Part shown: one piece after another, positions 18,507 to 28,060 of the stretch
Numbering within the stretch: position 1 is the stretch's first letter
Layout of the letters: each line of letters starts with the position of its first letter
DNA from: Prevotella sp. UBA1104
GTDB taxonomy: Bacteria; Bacteroidota; Bacteroidia; Bacteroidales; Bacteroidaceae
Assembly (NCBI GenBank): GCA_002314055.1
Contig: DCBP01000062.1
Coordinates: forward strand, 1-64,000
Length of the DNA: 64,000 bases
Direction of reading: 5' to 3'
Program-made: the position numbers and the translations under genes
The notes under the pieces: generated by a model
Database searches by the model: none
The model's input: only the letters and a program-made list of their open reading frames with translations
What the model was told of the DNA's origin: nothing

Positions 18507-18695
18507 AAAATTCAGTATTAATTATTTTACTATTTAGGATAGTCGATAAAAGTGTTTTCCATTTCGCCTGCCGTTCTTGGAACGGACAACAGTGTAACGG
18601 ATAATGCAAAGTTCGGAAACTTTAATGAAAGCGCAAAACTTTTTGATACAAAACTTTGCTTGTAGACCGAAGTTTTGTATAAAAATACTTTCATT

Positions 18696-18733
18696 ATGAC
18701 AATAGGTGTACATATACATACACCTATTGTCAT
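18696..18733. terminator. Perfect 15-bp palindromic hairpin after the GT4 gene
   Basis: ATGACAATAGGTGTA (18696-18710) and its exact reverse complement (18719-18733) are separated by 8 bases. It starts five bases past the glycosyltransferase stop codon. The T tail on the minus strand is not contiguous (TATTTTT about 12 bases on), so termination is likely but not certain. Confidence 0.6.
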
Positions 18734-18737
18734 GTTG

Positions 18738-19871
18738 TTATATCAATTTTTTATAAATATCCAATACTTGTTGTGCCACGTCGTTTCCTTCAAATCTTGT
18801 AACATACTGCTGGCTTTTCTCTATTCTCTCCTCTCTGCCTTCGGCTCCTACAAGCACTTGCTGTATGGCATCTGCCATACCCTGCACGTCGTCGGGACTG
18901 ACATACAGCGAGTATCTTCCGCCTGATTCTTCCAAGCAGCTTCCCGTACATGCCACTACGGGCAGTCCGCTCTGTATTGCCTCTATGATAGGCAGTCCGA
19001 AGCCCTCGTATCTCGACGGGTACACGCATGCCTCTGCCATCTGGTAGATTGAGGGGAGGTCGTCAAATGGCACGCCGTGGAGGAACTTCACCCTTTTCTC
19101 CAGAGCATGTTCCGCTATATATTTCTTAACCTTGTCGGTATATGGAGTAGGTCTGCCGACAACAACAAGACTTATCTCTTCGGGCAACAGCTGCATTGCC
19201 TTTACTGTAAGTAGGATGTTCTTCCTCTCCTCTATAGTGCCTACGTTCACGATGTAGCGCTCCGGCAGCAGATAGTCAGAGTGTACCTGCTGCAGTTTTT
19301 TCTCACTTTCGCGAGCCTTGAATTCCGTTCCGCAGCTTTGGTATATCACGTCTATTTTCTCTGCATCAACACCTCCCAACTCTATTATGTCGCGCTTCGT
19401 ACATTCGCTGATGGCGATGATGCGGTCTGCTTCCCGACATGTCTGCCTGAATTTCCATCCGTAAATTTTTGTGTCAATCCAGTTGTAGTATTCCGGATGG
19501 CGCATAAAGATAAGGTCGTGGATAGTAACAACGGTCTTTATCCCACTCTTCTTTATCCCAAAAGGCAGTTCGCCTGTCAGACCATGATACAGTTCCACGC
19601 CGTCCCTCTTCAGATCGTCCACGATGCCGAGTATTCTCCAGAGGTCTCTCGAGAGTTTCATCCTGTGTCCTTCGGGATAAACGAACTTCACGTTCTCCCT
19701 TTCTCTCACCTGTTCCCTCAGCCGTTCATTTCCTTTGTCTGGAGCATAGAGCCGCAGCTGAGTGTCTTGCGGAACAATCTCTGCAAGTCCGTTGACGAGA
19801 GTTCTGGAGTAATTCCCCAGTCCTGTAAAATTTCTTACGATGCGTTTGGCATCAAATCCTATAGTTAGCAT
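18738..19871 (-). CDS. GT4-family glycosyltransferase
   Basis: A 377-residue GT-B transferase. The N-terminal acceptor domain starts MLTIGFDAKRIVRNFTGLGNYS, and the donor domain has VGTIEERKNILLTVKAMQLL, then the family 4 signature EACVYPSRYEGFGLPIIEAIQSG with the E-x7-E pair around residues 290-300. It uses a nucleotide sugar to extend a glycan, retaining stereochemistry; substrates are unknown. ATG at 19871 is chosen over an in-frame TTG at 19883, which would run into the ORF upstream. It stands alone between korA and the Rhs remnants. Confidence 0.85.
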   Translation of the reverse strand: MLTIGFDAKRIVRNFTGLGNYSRTLVNGLAEIVPQDTQLRLYAPDKGNERLREQVRERENVKFVYPEGHRMKLSRDLWRILGIVDDLKRDGVELYHGLTGELPFGIKKSGIKTVVTIHDLIFMRHPEYYNWIDTKIYGWKFRQTCREADRIIAISECTKRDIIELGGVDAEKIDVIYQSCGTEFKARESEKKLQQVHSDYLLPERYIVNVGTIEERKNILLTVKAMQLLPEEISLVVVGRPTPYTDKVKKYIAEHALEKRVKFLHGVPFDDLPSIYQMAEACVYPSRYEGFGLPIIEAIQSGLPVVACTGSCLEESGGRYSLYVSPDDVQGMADAIQQVLVGAEGREERIEKSQQYVTRFEGNDVAQQVLDIYKKLI

Positions 19872-19879
19872 AATATTTT

Positions 19880-20182
19880 TCAATTTATATTATTAATTTG
19901 CCAAGTATTATTTCTTTTCTCTATAGATTGTATAGGAAAACTCGCTAAGCATGACCTTTCCGCTGCCGTCAGTCTGTCACACATTCCGCCGTTCAAGGCT
20001 GCACCTCCTGCTGCCGATGCCATATCGGTAAAGAAAGCGTGCTCGAAGTGGCCGCCACGGATTCCTTCCATAGCCCCTTTCGAAACTGAATGGGCGGCAA
20101 TCTTGAAATATACATTCCAAAGATTGTCTATCTCTGGGCTTGCAAAAATGCTTGTATTATTGAAAAATTTTATTGTCTGCAT
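19880..20182 (-). pseudogene. Rhs fragment (relic of toxin scaffold)
   Basis: A 100-codon ORF of which residues about 26-75 (FKIAAHSVSKGAMEGIRGGH..., GGAALNGGMCDRLTAAER) are nearly identical to residues about 1780-1830 of the intact Rhs protein at 21973-28053. The N-terminal MQT matches the Rhs ...LMQTAKNT segment. After TAAER the match is lost and the frame reads into unrelated sequence up to the GT4 gene. It lacks YD repeats, signal peptide and toxin domain, so it is a leftover of an older Rhs tip rather than a working gene. It forms the left end of the locus. Confidence 0.8.
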
Positions 20183-20252
20183 AAATCATCATTGTTGATA
20201 GAACAAATAAAATAGCATACTCTTACCTTTTTACTGATACCGTGAAAATATA

Positions 20253-20984
20253 TTATAAACCCTCTCCTCTAATATTAGACTTAAGTGTTATTAGTACTTC
20301 ACAATCTATAATATTTTGTGGAACAATATCATTTTCTGGAATTTTGTTTCTTTCCAAAAATATTTCTGAAGGTATCAAGGATATTTCCTCTTGACAACTT
20401 ATCTTATCTACAACAAGACCATATTTACCCAATATTAAATTCAAGTCCTCTCTTAAAGATGTAGAGTTTAGTATCGAAGCAATATTTGAATGGATGCATT
20501 GCAAATTCTTACCTTTGTCAAAATTCAACTTATTCATCACTTCTACCGATATATGTCCTAAATATGATAATCGAGTTATTATAAATTTTGCTTCACTTAT
20601 TTTAAAAAAATGTGATGCACGTTCTAAACATAAGCTGAATTCTTCCTTTGTGCGTTTATAAGATATTGGTAAAAGTTTTTTGCATCTATTTTTTATTTTT
20701 CCGCCTGTTGCTGTCGTATCCAAAACAGAGTTATGATTTATTACATCAAAATACTTATATTTATCACTTTGCCAAACATCAATATAGATTTTTTCATTAT
20801 ACCCTTTATGAATGATAAATGACAGTGAAGAAGTATCGCAGCCATTTACACAGAAATATTCGAATTCTGATTTATTAATCCTTACAGCTTTTACGTTAGA
20901 ATTTGTAGAAAAAATATTTTTGCTGCTATTTTGACATGCAAAACATGCAAAGAGAAAAAGATGAATTATGATTTTACTTGCCAT
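20253..20984 (-). CDS. Putative immunity lipoprotein, second copy
   Basis: A 243-residue exported protein with an N-terminal hydrophobic segment ending LFACFACQ, compatible with a lipoprotein signal, though the lipobox is not ideal. It is a paralogue of the lipoprotein at 21260-21973: both share an FSLCLE/LSLCLD segment in the middle, a long helical stretch, and an LNLILGKYGL / LNKLLKKFRL segment followed by a Cys and an IP-S-E / IYSNE motif near the end. It overlaps the decayed toxin tip by 11 bases, the same order as the intact pair. A periplasmic immunity factor fits a peptidoglycan-cutting toxin. The base composition is clearly more A/T-rich than the flanking housekeeping genes. Confidence 0.6.
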   Translation of the reverse strand: MASKIIIHLFLFACFACQNSSKNIFSTNSNVKAVRINKSEFEYFCVNGCDTSSLSFIIHKGYNEKIYIDVWQSDKYKYFDVINHNSVLDTTATGGKIKNRCKKLLPISYKRTKEEFSLCLERASHFFKISEAKFIITRLSYLGHISVEVMNKLNFDKGKNLQCIHSNIASILNSTSLREDLNLILGKYGLVVDKISCQEEISLIPSEIFLERNKIPENDIVPQNIIDCEVLITLKSNIRGEGL

Positions 20985-21220
20985 ATTTCCAATATTCAGT
21001 TTTTATATTACCATGTTTCCCGTCCAAATTCCAAAAATAAGAATATGCAGAGCCACCTGATTTTTCGTTGCAAAAAATATCAATATGCCCTGTAACTCCT
21101 ATAAAAAGACTTTGAAAAACAATACCATTTTTCATAATATTGGGACGTGATAAAAATTTCACCAGTCAAGAAAACTCCAGTAAAGGCATTTTTTGCAGTC
21201 TATATAAGACCTGTACCATT
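20974..21220 (-). pseudogene. Decayed orphan toxin tip (Rhs hinge plus Tae4 end)
   Basis: Reading the minus strand from 21220 gives NGTGLI-stop-TAKNAFTGVF, which matches NGANLMQTAKNTFTGGF of the intact Rhs protein, with the Gln codon CAG replaced by TAG (21200-21202). After a shift of frame the sequence runs as a 62-codon ORF (GTG at 21162) containing GHIDIFCNEKSGGSAYSYFW and ending EYWKYGK. This aligns with GHVDVVYNGKAAGGEH... and the IWKYGGNR end of the intact Tae4-like domain. The central part, with the catalytic cysteine, is missing. It is a broken second-generation toxin tip whose immunity gene is retained downstream. Confidence 0.75.
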
Positions 21221-21259
21221 TGTCCTGTAAAATACATTTATCATAATATTATATACTAC

Positions 21260-21973
21260 TTATCTATTCATTTTTGAAATATAAATAACCATTGGAATAT
21301 TTACCAATTTTACAACTCCACTGTGATGAAATATCTTTTCTTTTATTTGATACTCATTTGAATAAATCATTGCTAATCCATCACATTTTGCAAAGTTACA
21401 TCTTAGTCTAAATTTTTTCAACAATTTATTCAAATCATCGATGAAAGAAGTTTTATATAGAGCATACTTAACTTGTTCGTCAGTATACCAATTATTGTTT
21501 TGATAGTTTTTTTCTTTGGATAGATAATCTGTAAAAGCTATGGATTTTTCTTGTAAATCTGCCGTTGAAAAATATATTTTATTCAAAGACTCAATACTAT
21601 AATAATTATTATTTATATAATCTAAGCAGAGAGATAACTGTCTAAGAAAATTATCATAATCACATAAAGTATATCTGCGACGTGAATCAATTAAAGAACA
21701 GCATGAAGTATCCTTTTTATTTAAATACATATTATATCTTTTGTATGACGTATTGGAATCAATAAATAATGATATGTTATTTATTTTCTTTGAGAAGATA
21801 AATGAATATGCAGAAATTCCATCTTTATTTTTGACAAATAACTCATGCGCAAAATGTCCACTATAATCAGAAGTTTTTTTTACAACCACTTTTTCTGAAT
21901 AATCTGATTTTGTTCTACAAACACATGAAATAACAAAAAAGATTGCAACAAATATTAATATATTTTTCTTCAT
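21260..21973 (-). CDS. Putative immunity lipoprotein for the Tae4-like toxin
   Basis: A 237-residue lipoprotein: MKKNILIFVAIFFVISC gives a signal peptide with lipobox VISC and lipidated Cys17. The mature part has many Tyr, Ser and Asn residues and no recognised domain. Its ATG shares a base with the Rhs stop codon (TAATG), so it is translated right after the toxin. Position, coupling and periplasmic location argue for immunity to the amidase at the end of the Rhs protein, which would attack peptidoglycan. It does not look like a known Tai4 by eye, but that was not searched. A/T-rich like its paralogue at 20253-20984. Confidence 0.65.
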   Translation of the reverse strand: MKKNILIFVAIFFVISCVCRTKSDYSEKVVVKKTSDYSGHFAHELFVKNKDGISAYSFIFSKKINNISLFIDSNTSYKRYNMYLNKKDTSCCSLIDSRRRYTLCDYDNFLRQLSLCLDYINNNYYSIESLNKIYFSTADLQEKSIAFTDYLSKEKNYQNNNWYTDEQVKYALYKTSFIDDLNKLLKKFRLRCNFAKCDGLAMIYSNEYQIKEKIFHHSGVVKLVNIPMVIYISKMNR

Positions 21974-24900
21974 TATCTATTTCCTCCATATTTCCAAATT
22001 AAAGTATGTGCACCTTCATTATAATAATATACAGCCCCATGTTCTCCACCGGCAGCCTTTCCATTATATACAACATCAACATGTCCGGATGCATTTGTAA
22101 AGCCACTTTGTCCTGTTATGCCATTCCTTAAGGCTACATATTTGTTATTGCACACAATACCTTCGCCCCATATCTTGGTAAAATATTTTATCATGTCTGA
22201 TGCCAAAGTAAAATAATTTCTTCCAAATTTATCTTTTAAGGTAATTCCCTTTATGTAAGGAATCTTTAAACCATTTTTATTCATAGCATAACTCAATCTT
22301 GCAGCACATGCATTTTCCCAATTTCCTTCTTCTGCTTTTTGAGCGATTTCGCCACCTAATGATTGATAAAAATCTTTCGGTGATAATTCACTTATACTTT
22401 CAGTCTCTGTATTATAAATTTTTTCTATCTGTTTATAAGTTGGTCCAAGATGTTTCAGTTCATTAAACATCATCACATATGCCGCAGTCATTGCTCCGCT
22501 TGCAAACTTTCCCCCGCCAAGTTCAGATACAATTCCGCCCAGTACTGCGTTGACGGCAATTCTTTCTGCCGCCGACAATCTATCGCACATTCCACCATTC
22601 AAGGCTGCGCCGCCAGCTGCCGATGCCATACCGACAAAGAAGCCGTGCTCGAAGTGGCCGCCACGGATACCCTCCATAGCTCCTTCCGATACAGAATGGG
22701 CAGCAATCTTCATGTACACGTTTTCAAGGTTTCCTATCTCGAAATTAGCTAAGCCGCTTACGCCGCCCCAAAAACCTCCGGTAAAGGTGTTCTTCGCCGT
22801 CTGCATCAGGTTGGCTCCGTTAATAAGAGAGTTTACCAAAGCCGAGGATGCACCGCCAGCCATACCGCCTATTACGGCACCATAGACTCCGTATGCCAAA
22901 CCACCTGTTTCCAATCCTACGGCTATTCCGACGATTGCAGAAAATGTATCTCCTATCCAGCTATATCCTGTCGGGTCTGTAAGCGACAGCGGATTGTTCA
23001 TGCAGTAGGCATAGCGGTTAAGGCTCTGTGTGTATTCCGGCATCTGCACGATGGGGTCTGGTGACATGAACCTGCCCGTCAGCGGGTCATACATTCTGCC
23101 GTCCATGTTGACCAAATCAAACATGTCAATATGGTCATGCCCCGTAAAGCCCGCATCATGTTCAGAAATGCTGTCGTTTGACAAGGTGAAATAGTCCCAG
23201 GTGTCAGTCTTTCGTCTTCTTCCCCACGCATCATAGCTCAACTCCTCGCAAAGGATTCCATCCTCATTGCTGTATGCCATTACGGAACCGAGGTTGTCAT
23301 GATGTATGTATAAAGTCTTCCCGTCCGTGCCGTCGGTCACTTCATATATTGCCACAGGCTTGCCGTCGGCATAGATATAGTTAACGTTTTTTTCCGTTCC
23401 TTTCGCTATTTCTTCATTATACAGTTCATTTACATATATTCTTGTCTTTACATCACGGTAATGGCTGTCGAAGTTCTGACCACACCCGCCCATAAAATAG
23501 CTTGTTGTCTCCGTCTTCTTTTCCTTGTCCACACCATAATCTATGGACAGGTCATAATAATGTAGCGGATTTTCCGACGTGTTGCGTCTCAAGCTGCATA
23601 TCTTGTTGAAAGACGTGTACACGACATTGTCAAATGCAGGAAGGGCGAACGTCTCTCCCTTAACGGAGCCTATTCTGTTAGTACCCGTAACATACGAAAC
23701 ACTTCCGAGTCCCGTCTTGTATGTCAAGTTTCCGGCATTGTCATATTTCATCGTTTGGTTGTGCCCGACATTGTCGCTGACGGAAATGAGTCTGTCAAGA
23801 GCATCATAGCCGAAACACTCTGTCATGGAACGAAGTCCGTCGGAACGACAGGCGAGGTTGCCGTTAAAATCATAGACATACGATTTTGAAAACAAGCCGT
23901 CAGATTGAACATTACTCAAACGTCCAAACATATCATAGGTGTTTTTTACAGTCACGCCGTTGCCAAACGTGTCAGCAAGAGTTTTTCCCATGGCATTTCT
24001 TTCTCCAGCAGTCCAGAATGTCTTTCCGTCATCTTCGGAGCTGACTGAAACAAGATACCCGTTGTCCGTATAGCTGTTGCGAACTCTGATACCTGACGGA
24101 TATTCAATACTTACAAGGTGGTTCAAGCCATCATACGTATTTCTTGTAACATAGTCCTTGTCGCATACAGTTTCCGTTACCGAAGAAATTCTGCCGTACT
24201 GGTCGTAACAGGTCTTGCGCCTAATGCCGTTTGAGCATTCCGACTCGGACAAAGCCCCCTTCCAGTCGGTGTCATATATATATGTGTACGTGAAATCCTG
24301 CCGTTTTTCTTTCGTAACACGTCCCAACTTGTCATACTCGTATGATGTTGTCCCTTCGAGGTCTCTCTGTGTTGCCAGTTCGCCGTATGGAGTATAAGTG
24401 TATTCTATCGTTCCCAGATCCGGGTCAACCAGCTTTGTCCTGTTGCCATATTTGTCGTATTCTATTTTGGTAACGGTTCTCGGTCCTGATACTTCTATAC
24501 ATGTTCCGCACGTATTGTATTTATAGCTGACGCTGCCGCCCATAGCATCCGTACTTCTGACGAGGTTTCCGTCCATATCGTATTCCTTTTCCGATGTATT
24601 GCCGTTGGCATCGGTAACGGAACATACGAGTCCGCTGTAGCCCATACTGACCGTTCCGCCATCAGGCTTTATTGTTTTAACTTTCCTGCCGACAGCGTCA
24701 TATTCATAATGCGTCCATACCGGAACTTCATTTTGGAAATACGGCTCGGAAGAAGCCACGAGCCTGCCCTTGCCGTCATACACGGCATCCGTATACACCA
24801 TTCTTCCGTCTACTCCTTCAGACACCTTGCGCAACGTCCTTCCCAAGCAGTCGTAAAATTCCATAACGGCAGGATATCCGGTCTTATCCGTTTTTGTAAA

Positions 24901-27900
24901 GTATACAGAGTTCTGCGGGGCATGTATGTTGCCGTCACTCCATTCAGTTGTCATCTTTACATGTTCTATTGGAGTATAGGCATTTGTTGTCGTACCGAAA
25001 GAATCATGCGTATAGTTCGTTACAAATCCGTTGGAATCAACGGATTTTGTTTCTACACCAAGTTTCGGGTCTGTTTCTGATGTATCTGTGAATGACATTT
25101 CATTTTTCCTTGACGCTACGAACCGCCCCTGTGCATCATACGCAGTTTCCGTTGAGCGGCTGTCATACCTGCCGTCGTTGGGGACAGTCACGTCTGAAAC
25201 AATATTGCCGAAAGTGTCATAAGTATAGCGTTTTCTGTATCCGTCAGCATCATCGGGTTCAAATGCCTCCTCTGTAAGCAGACCGCTCTCTTCGTCATAC
25301 TTGAATTCAGACTTCAACGTGATAGTCTCGTTTTTTCCTGATTTAGTAACCGAGGACTTAGCCAGTCGTCCCAATATCCAACGACCCTCGTCATTTTTGT
25401 ATTCGTTTTCCGTCACTACACTGTTCTCGCCGCTCGTTACTGTCGTTTTCAGACAGTTTCCGAAACTGTCGTATTCATATGAAGTCAGCTTATGGGAGAC
25501 AATTTCTCCGGTATTGTATTCGTAAGACTTCTCCTCTACACATTCGGGGAAACTCGTGTAAGACACCTCAGCCTGTCCGTTTCTGTACTGATAGTTTATT
25601 ACATTCTTATAGTATGTCTCATTCAGCAACACACCGTCAAGTAATTTACGTGTATATTGCAAAGCCGGCAATGCCTCGTCCTTTATTGTTTCATAACCTT
25701 TTTCCGTTACTGTTCCTGTGGAAAAATCGGTTGCCGCAACTTTCTCAAATCCAAGGATTCCGCGCCCTCTTCTATGAAGGAGCAGATTGTAATATTTGTA
25801 ACCTACAGTATATCTTCCCCCGATACCGTCGGGAGTTGATACGCTTTTTACAACAGGCCATTGGCAACATGCCGATACAATAGGATATGAACTTGTATTG
25901 CCTCTTTCATGTACAGATTTGTCGGTCAACTGCGAGAATGCAATTTCCGTAGTGTTGCCGATGCCGTCCGTTATCCGGCTGAGCATATTGTCACCGCGAC
26001 AACCGGACAGATGCAGGTCTATGGGCAATGAGGCATTCTTGCTGTTAGGATAACATACGAAATCCGCCTTGCCGTCGCCGTTGAAGTCTGCAATACGGAA
26101 GTTTCTTTTGTCTGTACCTAAGGTTGATGAACCGGTATAATGCGTAAAAGCCTTTCCTGTTCTGTCGTTTATGTAAATATCCGTAGCAACAGCCTTTCCA
26201 CTGCTTGTCTTTTTGCTTATCGCATAGATGTCGTCATATCCGTCACCGTTAATGTCGGCAACGTATATCTGTTTTTCTTTGGGATTGAAGAGGGCTATTA
26301 TCGGTTCATATACAAAAGACGTTACGTTTTCTCCGACAAGACCTGTGGAGAAATTCATTTCCCAATTCACGGAAGGGTCTTTGTCTGTACCCATCGTTAT
26401 TACATCAGTCTTGCCATCGGCATTGAAATCGCCCATGCAGAAATAGCCTGTTCCGAAAGTGAATTTTTTTTTAGGATTAAGTTTGCCGTTCGGCTCTATT
26501 TCATACATGATACAGTAGTTATCTTTACACATATTTAACATCTCTACAGTACCGTCGCCGTCAAGATCTACAAGATACACGTTGTTCCAGGTATTGCTGC
26601 CGGGCAGCGTTTCCCTGTCACTCTGTCTTACAAGCGGCTTTATTCCATTTTCTGAAGACTCAGATATGAGCATGCAGTAGTCGGAAGAAGTATAACCACC
26701 ACGTACTATTAAATCTGCCGCCCCGTCGCAGTTGATGTCAGTTGCATACATAACATGCTTAGAATTAAGAGACCTGACAATTGTAGTTTCGTATGACAGG
26801 CTATAGTTACCATTGCCATCAACATTTGACAGATACAGATCTATAAGATAGAATGGATGATTTCCTCTTTCCACAACTATATCATCATATCCGTCACCAT
26901 TGAAGTCGCCACTTACCACATTCTCTATATACTTCCCTGTCTTCCCTTCTTTCTCCACAATGCTGAAACTGCTGTCGCAAGCTTTCACAAAAGAGTTCCC
27001 GTTACTGAGATAAACCTGATATTCGAGGCGGTCGGAATAAATGGGTCTTACCAATATGTCTGTTTTACCATCACCATTGAAGTCGCCGGTAATGACATTT
27101 GCCTGTGTTGCCCCACTATAGGTCAACGTTCCTGCATAAACCGTACCGCCAGGTATATTGTCGTTCCAATTGAAAATTGTAAGTCTTTTACTGTCCCTGT
27201 CTGTCGATTCAGTTATGCTCTTGATTTTAAGAATGTTGTTTGTATTGAAATATTCTATATCATATTTTCTGACTGTACTTTCTCCATATTTGCAGATTAT
27301 GCTTTTTATGGCATGCGACCGTCTTGTCTTTATGCCGCTTATATATGAAACCGAAGAATTTGATGTAGTATATGAAAAAGACACGGAAGCAAACGGCGCA
27401 AGTCCCGCTCCTTCATTTCCCGTGTAGTCTATTCTCAATGGCCAAAACTCGTTGTATTCTGGGTCTGAGCCATAGGATATAGTATAATAGTTACCTTTGG
27501 TATCGCTGACTTTTGTCTCAAGCCAATAAAGAGAATTTCCGGAAATGCCGTTTAATGTTTTGGCATTTGTAAACTCCCTTGTTATGCCGTCCTTTGTGTG
27601 CACGATAAACCTTGAAGGATTGTTCTTGTCGCCTTCCGCCGCTATTCTTGCAAAGGTATTGTTCTCCGTCCTGTACTCACGCTGTGATGCCGTTGTACTT
27701 ACAAGCGTAAGCCTCATTCCGTCAAGCATAAAGCGGTCGTTTCCGTCAAAGCGTATCACATCCGCCTTGCCGTCCCTATACAGGTTACGGGGGGCACGAC
27801 TTATCAATGATATGCCCGAAAAATCAAAGCCGTAGCCAAGGAGTCCGTCGCCTTTGGAACTGTCATAAACGATTGACAGATGTGGCGACATGCCGCCGGT

Positions 27901-28053
27901 TCCCGAAGCGACAGACACCGGCATCTCATAGTGAAACTGTCCGTTTGGAGTAACATCATAACTGTCGGAAATCTTGCCTACAACAATACCTGCCGCAGAG
28001 TTCTGTACAAAATATGTGAGGAAAAGGAATATGGTCAGTAGCTTTTCTTTCAT
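21973..28053 (-). CDS. Secreted SpvB/FG-GAP/YD-repeat (Rhs) toxin with Tae4-like amidase tip
   Basis: A 2026-residue polymorphic toxin. A Sec signal peptide covers residues 1-21. An SpvB-type start follows (GTGGMSPHLSIVYDSSKGDG, residues 51-70). FG-GAP/VCBS repeats of the GDFNGDGKTD kind run from residue 323 to about 660. YD repeats (YDYDGNL-like units such as YEYDAVGRKVKTI, YDGKGRLVAS) fill about 850-1640, closing with the Rhs core YDPLTGRFMSPDP and MNNPLSLTDPTGY at about residue 1697. A Gly/Ala-rich linker leads to a C-terminal domain of about 120 residues. There, NACAARLSYAMN (Cys about 1916) and NASGHVDVVYNG (His about 1991) match the Cys-His pair of Tae4 amidases, which cleave the D-Glu-mDAP bond of peptidoglycan stem peptides. 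Toxicity and delivery route are inferred. Confidence 0.85.
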   Translation of the reverse strand: MKEKLLTIFLFLTYFVQNSAAGIVVGKISDSYDVTPNGQFHYEMPVSVASGTGGMSPHLSIVYDSSKGDGLLGYGFDFSGISLISRAPRNLYRDGKADVIRFDGNDRFMLDGMRLTLVSTTASQREYRTENNTFARIAAEGDKNNPSRFIVHTKDGITREFTNAKTLNGISGNSLYWLETKVSDTKGNYYTISYGSDPEYNEFWPLRIDYTGNEGAGLAPFASVSFSYTTSNSSVSYISGIKTRRSHAIKSIICKYGESTVRKYDIEYFNTNNILKIKSITESTDRDSKRLTIFNWNDNIPGGTVYAGTLTYSGATQANVITGDFNGDGKTDILVRPIYSDRLEYQVYLSNGNSFVKACDSSFSIVEKEGKTGKYIENVVSGDFNGDGYDDIVVERGNHPFYLIDLYLSNVDGNGNYSLSYETTIVRSLNSKHVMYATDINCDGAADLIVRGGYTSSDYCMLISESSENGIKPLVRQSDRETLPGSNTWNNVYLVDLDGDGTVEMLNMCKDNYCIMYEIEPNGKLNPKKKFTFGTGYFCMGDFNADGKTDVITMGTDKDPSVNWEMNFSTGLVGENVTSFVYEPIIALFNPKEKQIYVADINGDGYDDIYAISKKTSSGKAVATDIYINDRTGKAFTHYTGSSTLGTDKRNFRIADFNGDGKADFVCYPNSKNASLPIDLHLSGCRGDNMLSRITDGIGNTTEIAFSQLTDKSVHERGNTSSYPIVSACCQWPVVKSVSTPDGIGGRYTVGYKYYNLLLHRRGRGILGFEKVAATDFSTGTVTEKGYETIKDEALPALQYTRKLLDGVLLNETYYKNVINYQYRNGQAEVSYTSFPECVEEKSYEYNTGEIVSHKLTSYEYDSFGNCLKTTVTSGENSVVTENEYKNDEGRWILGRLAKSSVTKSGKNETITLKSEFKYDEESGLLTEEAFEPDDADGYRKRYTYDTFGNIVSDVTVPNDGRYDSRSTETAYDAQGRFVASRKNEMSFTDTSETDPKLGVETKSVDSNGFVTNYTHDSFGTTTNAYTPIEHVKMTTEWSDGNIHAPQNSVYFTKTDKTGYPAVMEFYDCLGRTLRKVSEGVDGRMVYTDAVYDGKGRLVASSEPYFQNEVPVWTHYEYDAVGRKVKTIKPDGGTVSMGYSGLVCSVTDANGNTSEKEYDMDGNLVRSTDAMGGSVSYKYNTCGTCIEVSGPRTVTKIEYDKYGNRTKLVDPDLGTIEYTYTPYGELATQRDLEGTTSYEYDKLGRVTKEKRQDFTYTYIYDTDWKGALSESECSNGIRRKTCYDQYGRISSVTETVCDKDYVTRNTYDGLNHLVSIEYPSGIRVRNSYTDNGYLVSVSSEDDGKTFWTAGERNAMGKTLADTFGNGVTVKNTYDMFGRLSNVQSDGLFSKSYVYDFNGNLACRSDGLRSMTECFGYDALDRLISVSDNVGHNQTMKYDNAGNLTYKTGLGSVSYVTGTNRIGSVKGETFALPAFDNVVYTSFNKICSLRRNTSENPLHYYDLSIDYGVDKEKKTETTSYFMGGCGQNFDSHYRDVKTRIYVNELYNEEIAKGTEKNVNYIYADGKPVAIYEVTDGTDGKTLYIHHDNLGSVMAYSNEDGILCEELSYDAWGRRRKTDTWDYFTLSNDSISEHDAGFTGHDHIDMFDLVNMDGRMYDPLTGRFMSPDPIVQMPEYTQSLNRYAYCMNNPLSLTDPTGYSWIGDTFSAIVGIAVGLETGGLAYGVYGAVIGGMAGGASSALVNSLINGANLMQTAKNTFTGGFWGGVSGLANFEIGNLENVYMKIAAHSVSEGAMEGIRGGHFEHGFFVGMASAAGGAALNGGMCDRLSAAERIAVNAVLGGIVSELGGGKFASGAMTAAYVMMFNELKHLGPTYKQIEKIYNTETESISELSPKDFYQSLGGEIAQKAEEGNWENACAARLSYAMNKNGLKIPYIKGITLKDKFGRNYFTLASDMIKYFTKIWGEGIVCNNKYVALRNGITGQSGFTNASGHVDVVYNGKAAGGEHGAVYYYNEGAHTLIWKYGGNR

Positions 28054-28060
28054 TAAGATG

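Noticed and set aside
19880..20182. Annotating the 100-codon Rhs-like ORF as an intact gene
   Set aside because: Its central part matches an internal piece of the Rhs hinge only, and both ends are unrelated, so it is listed as a relic.
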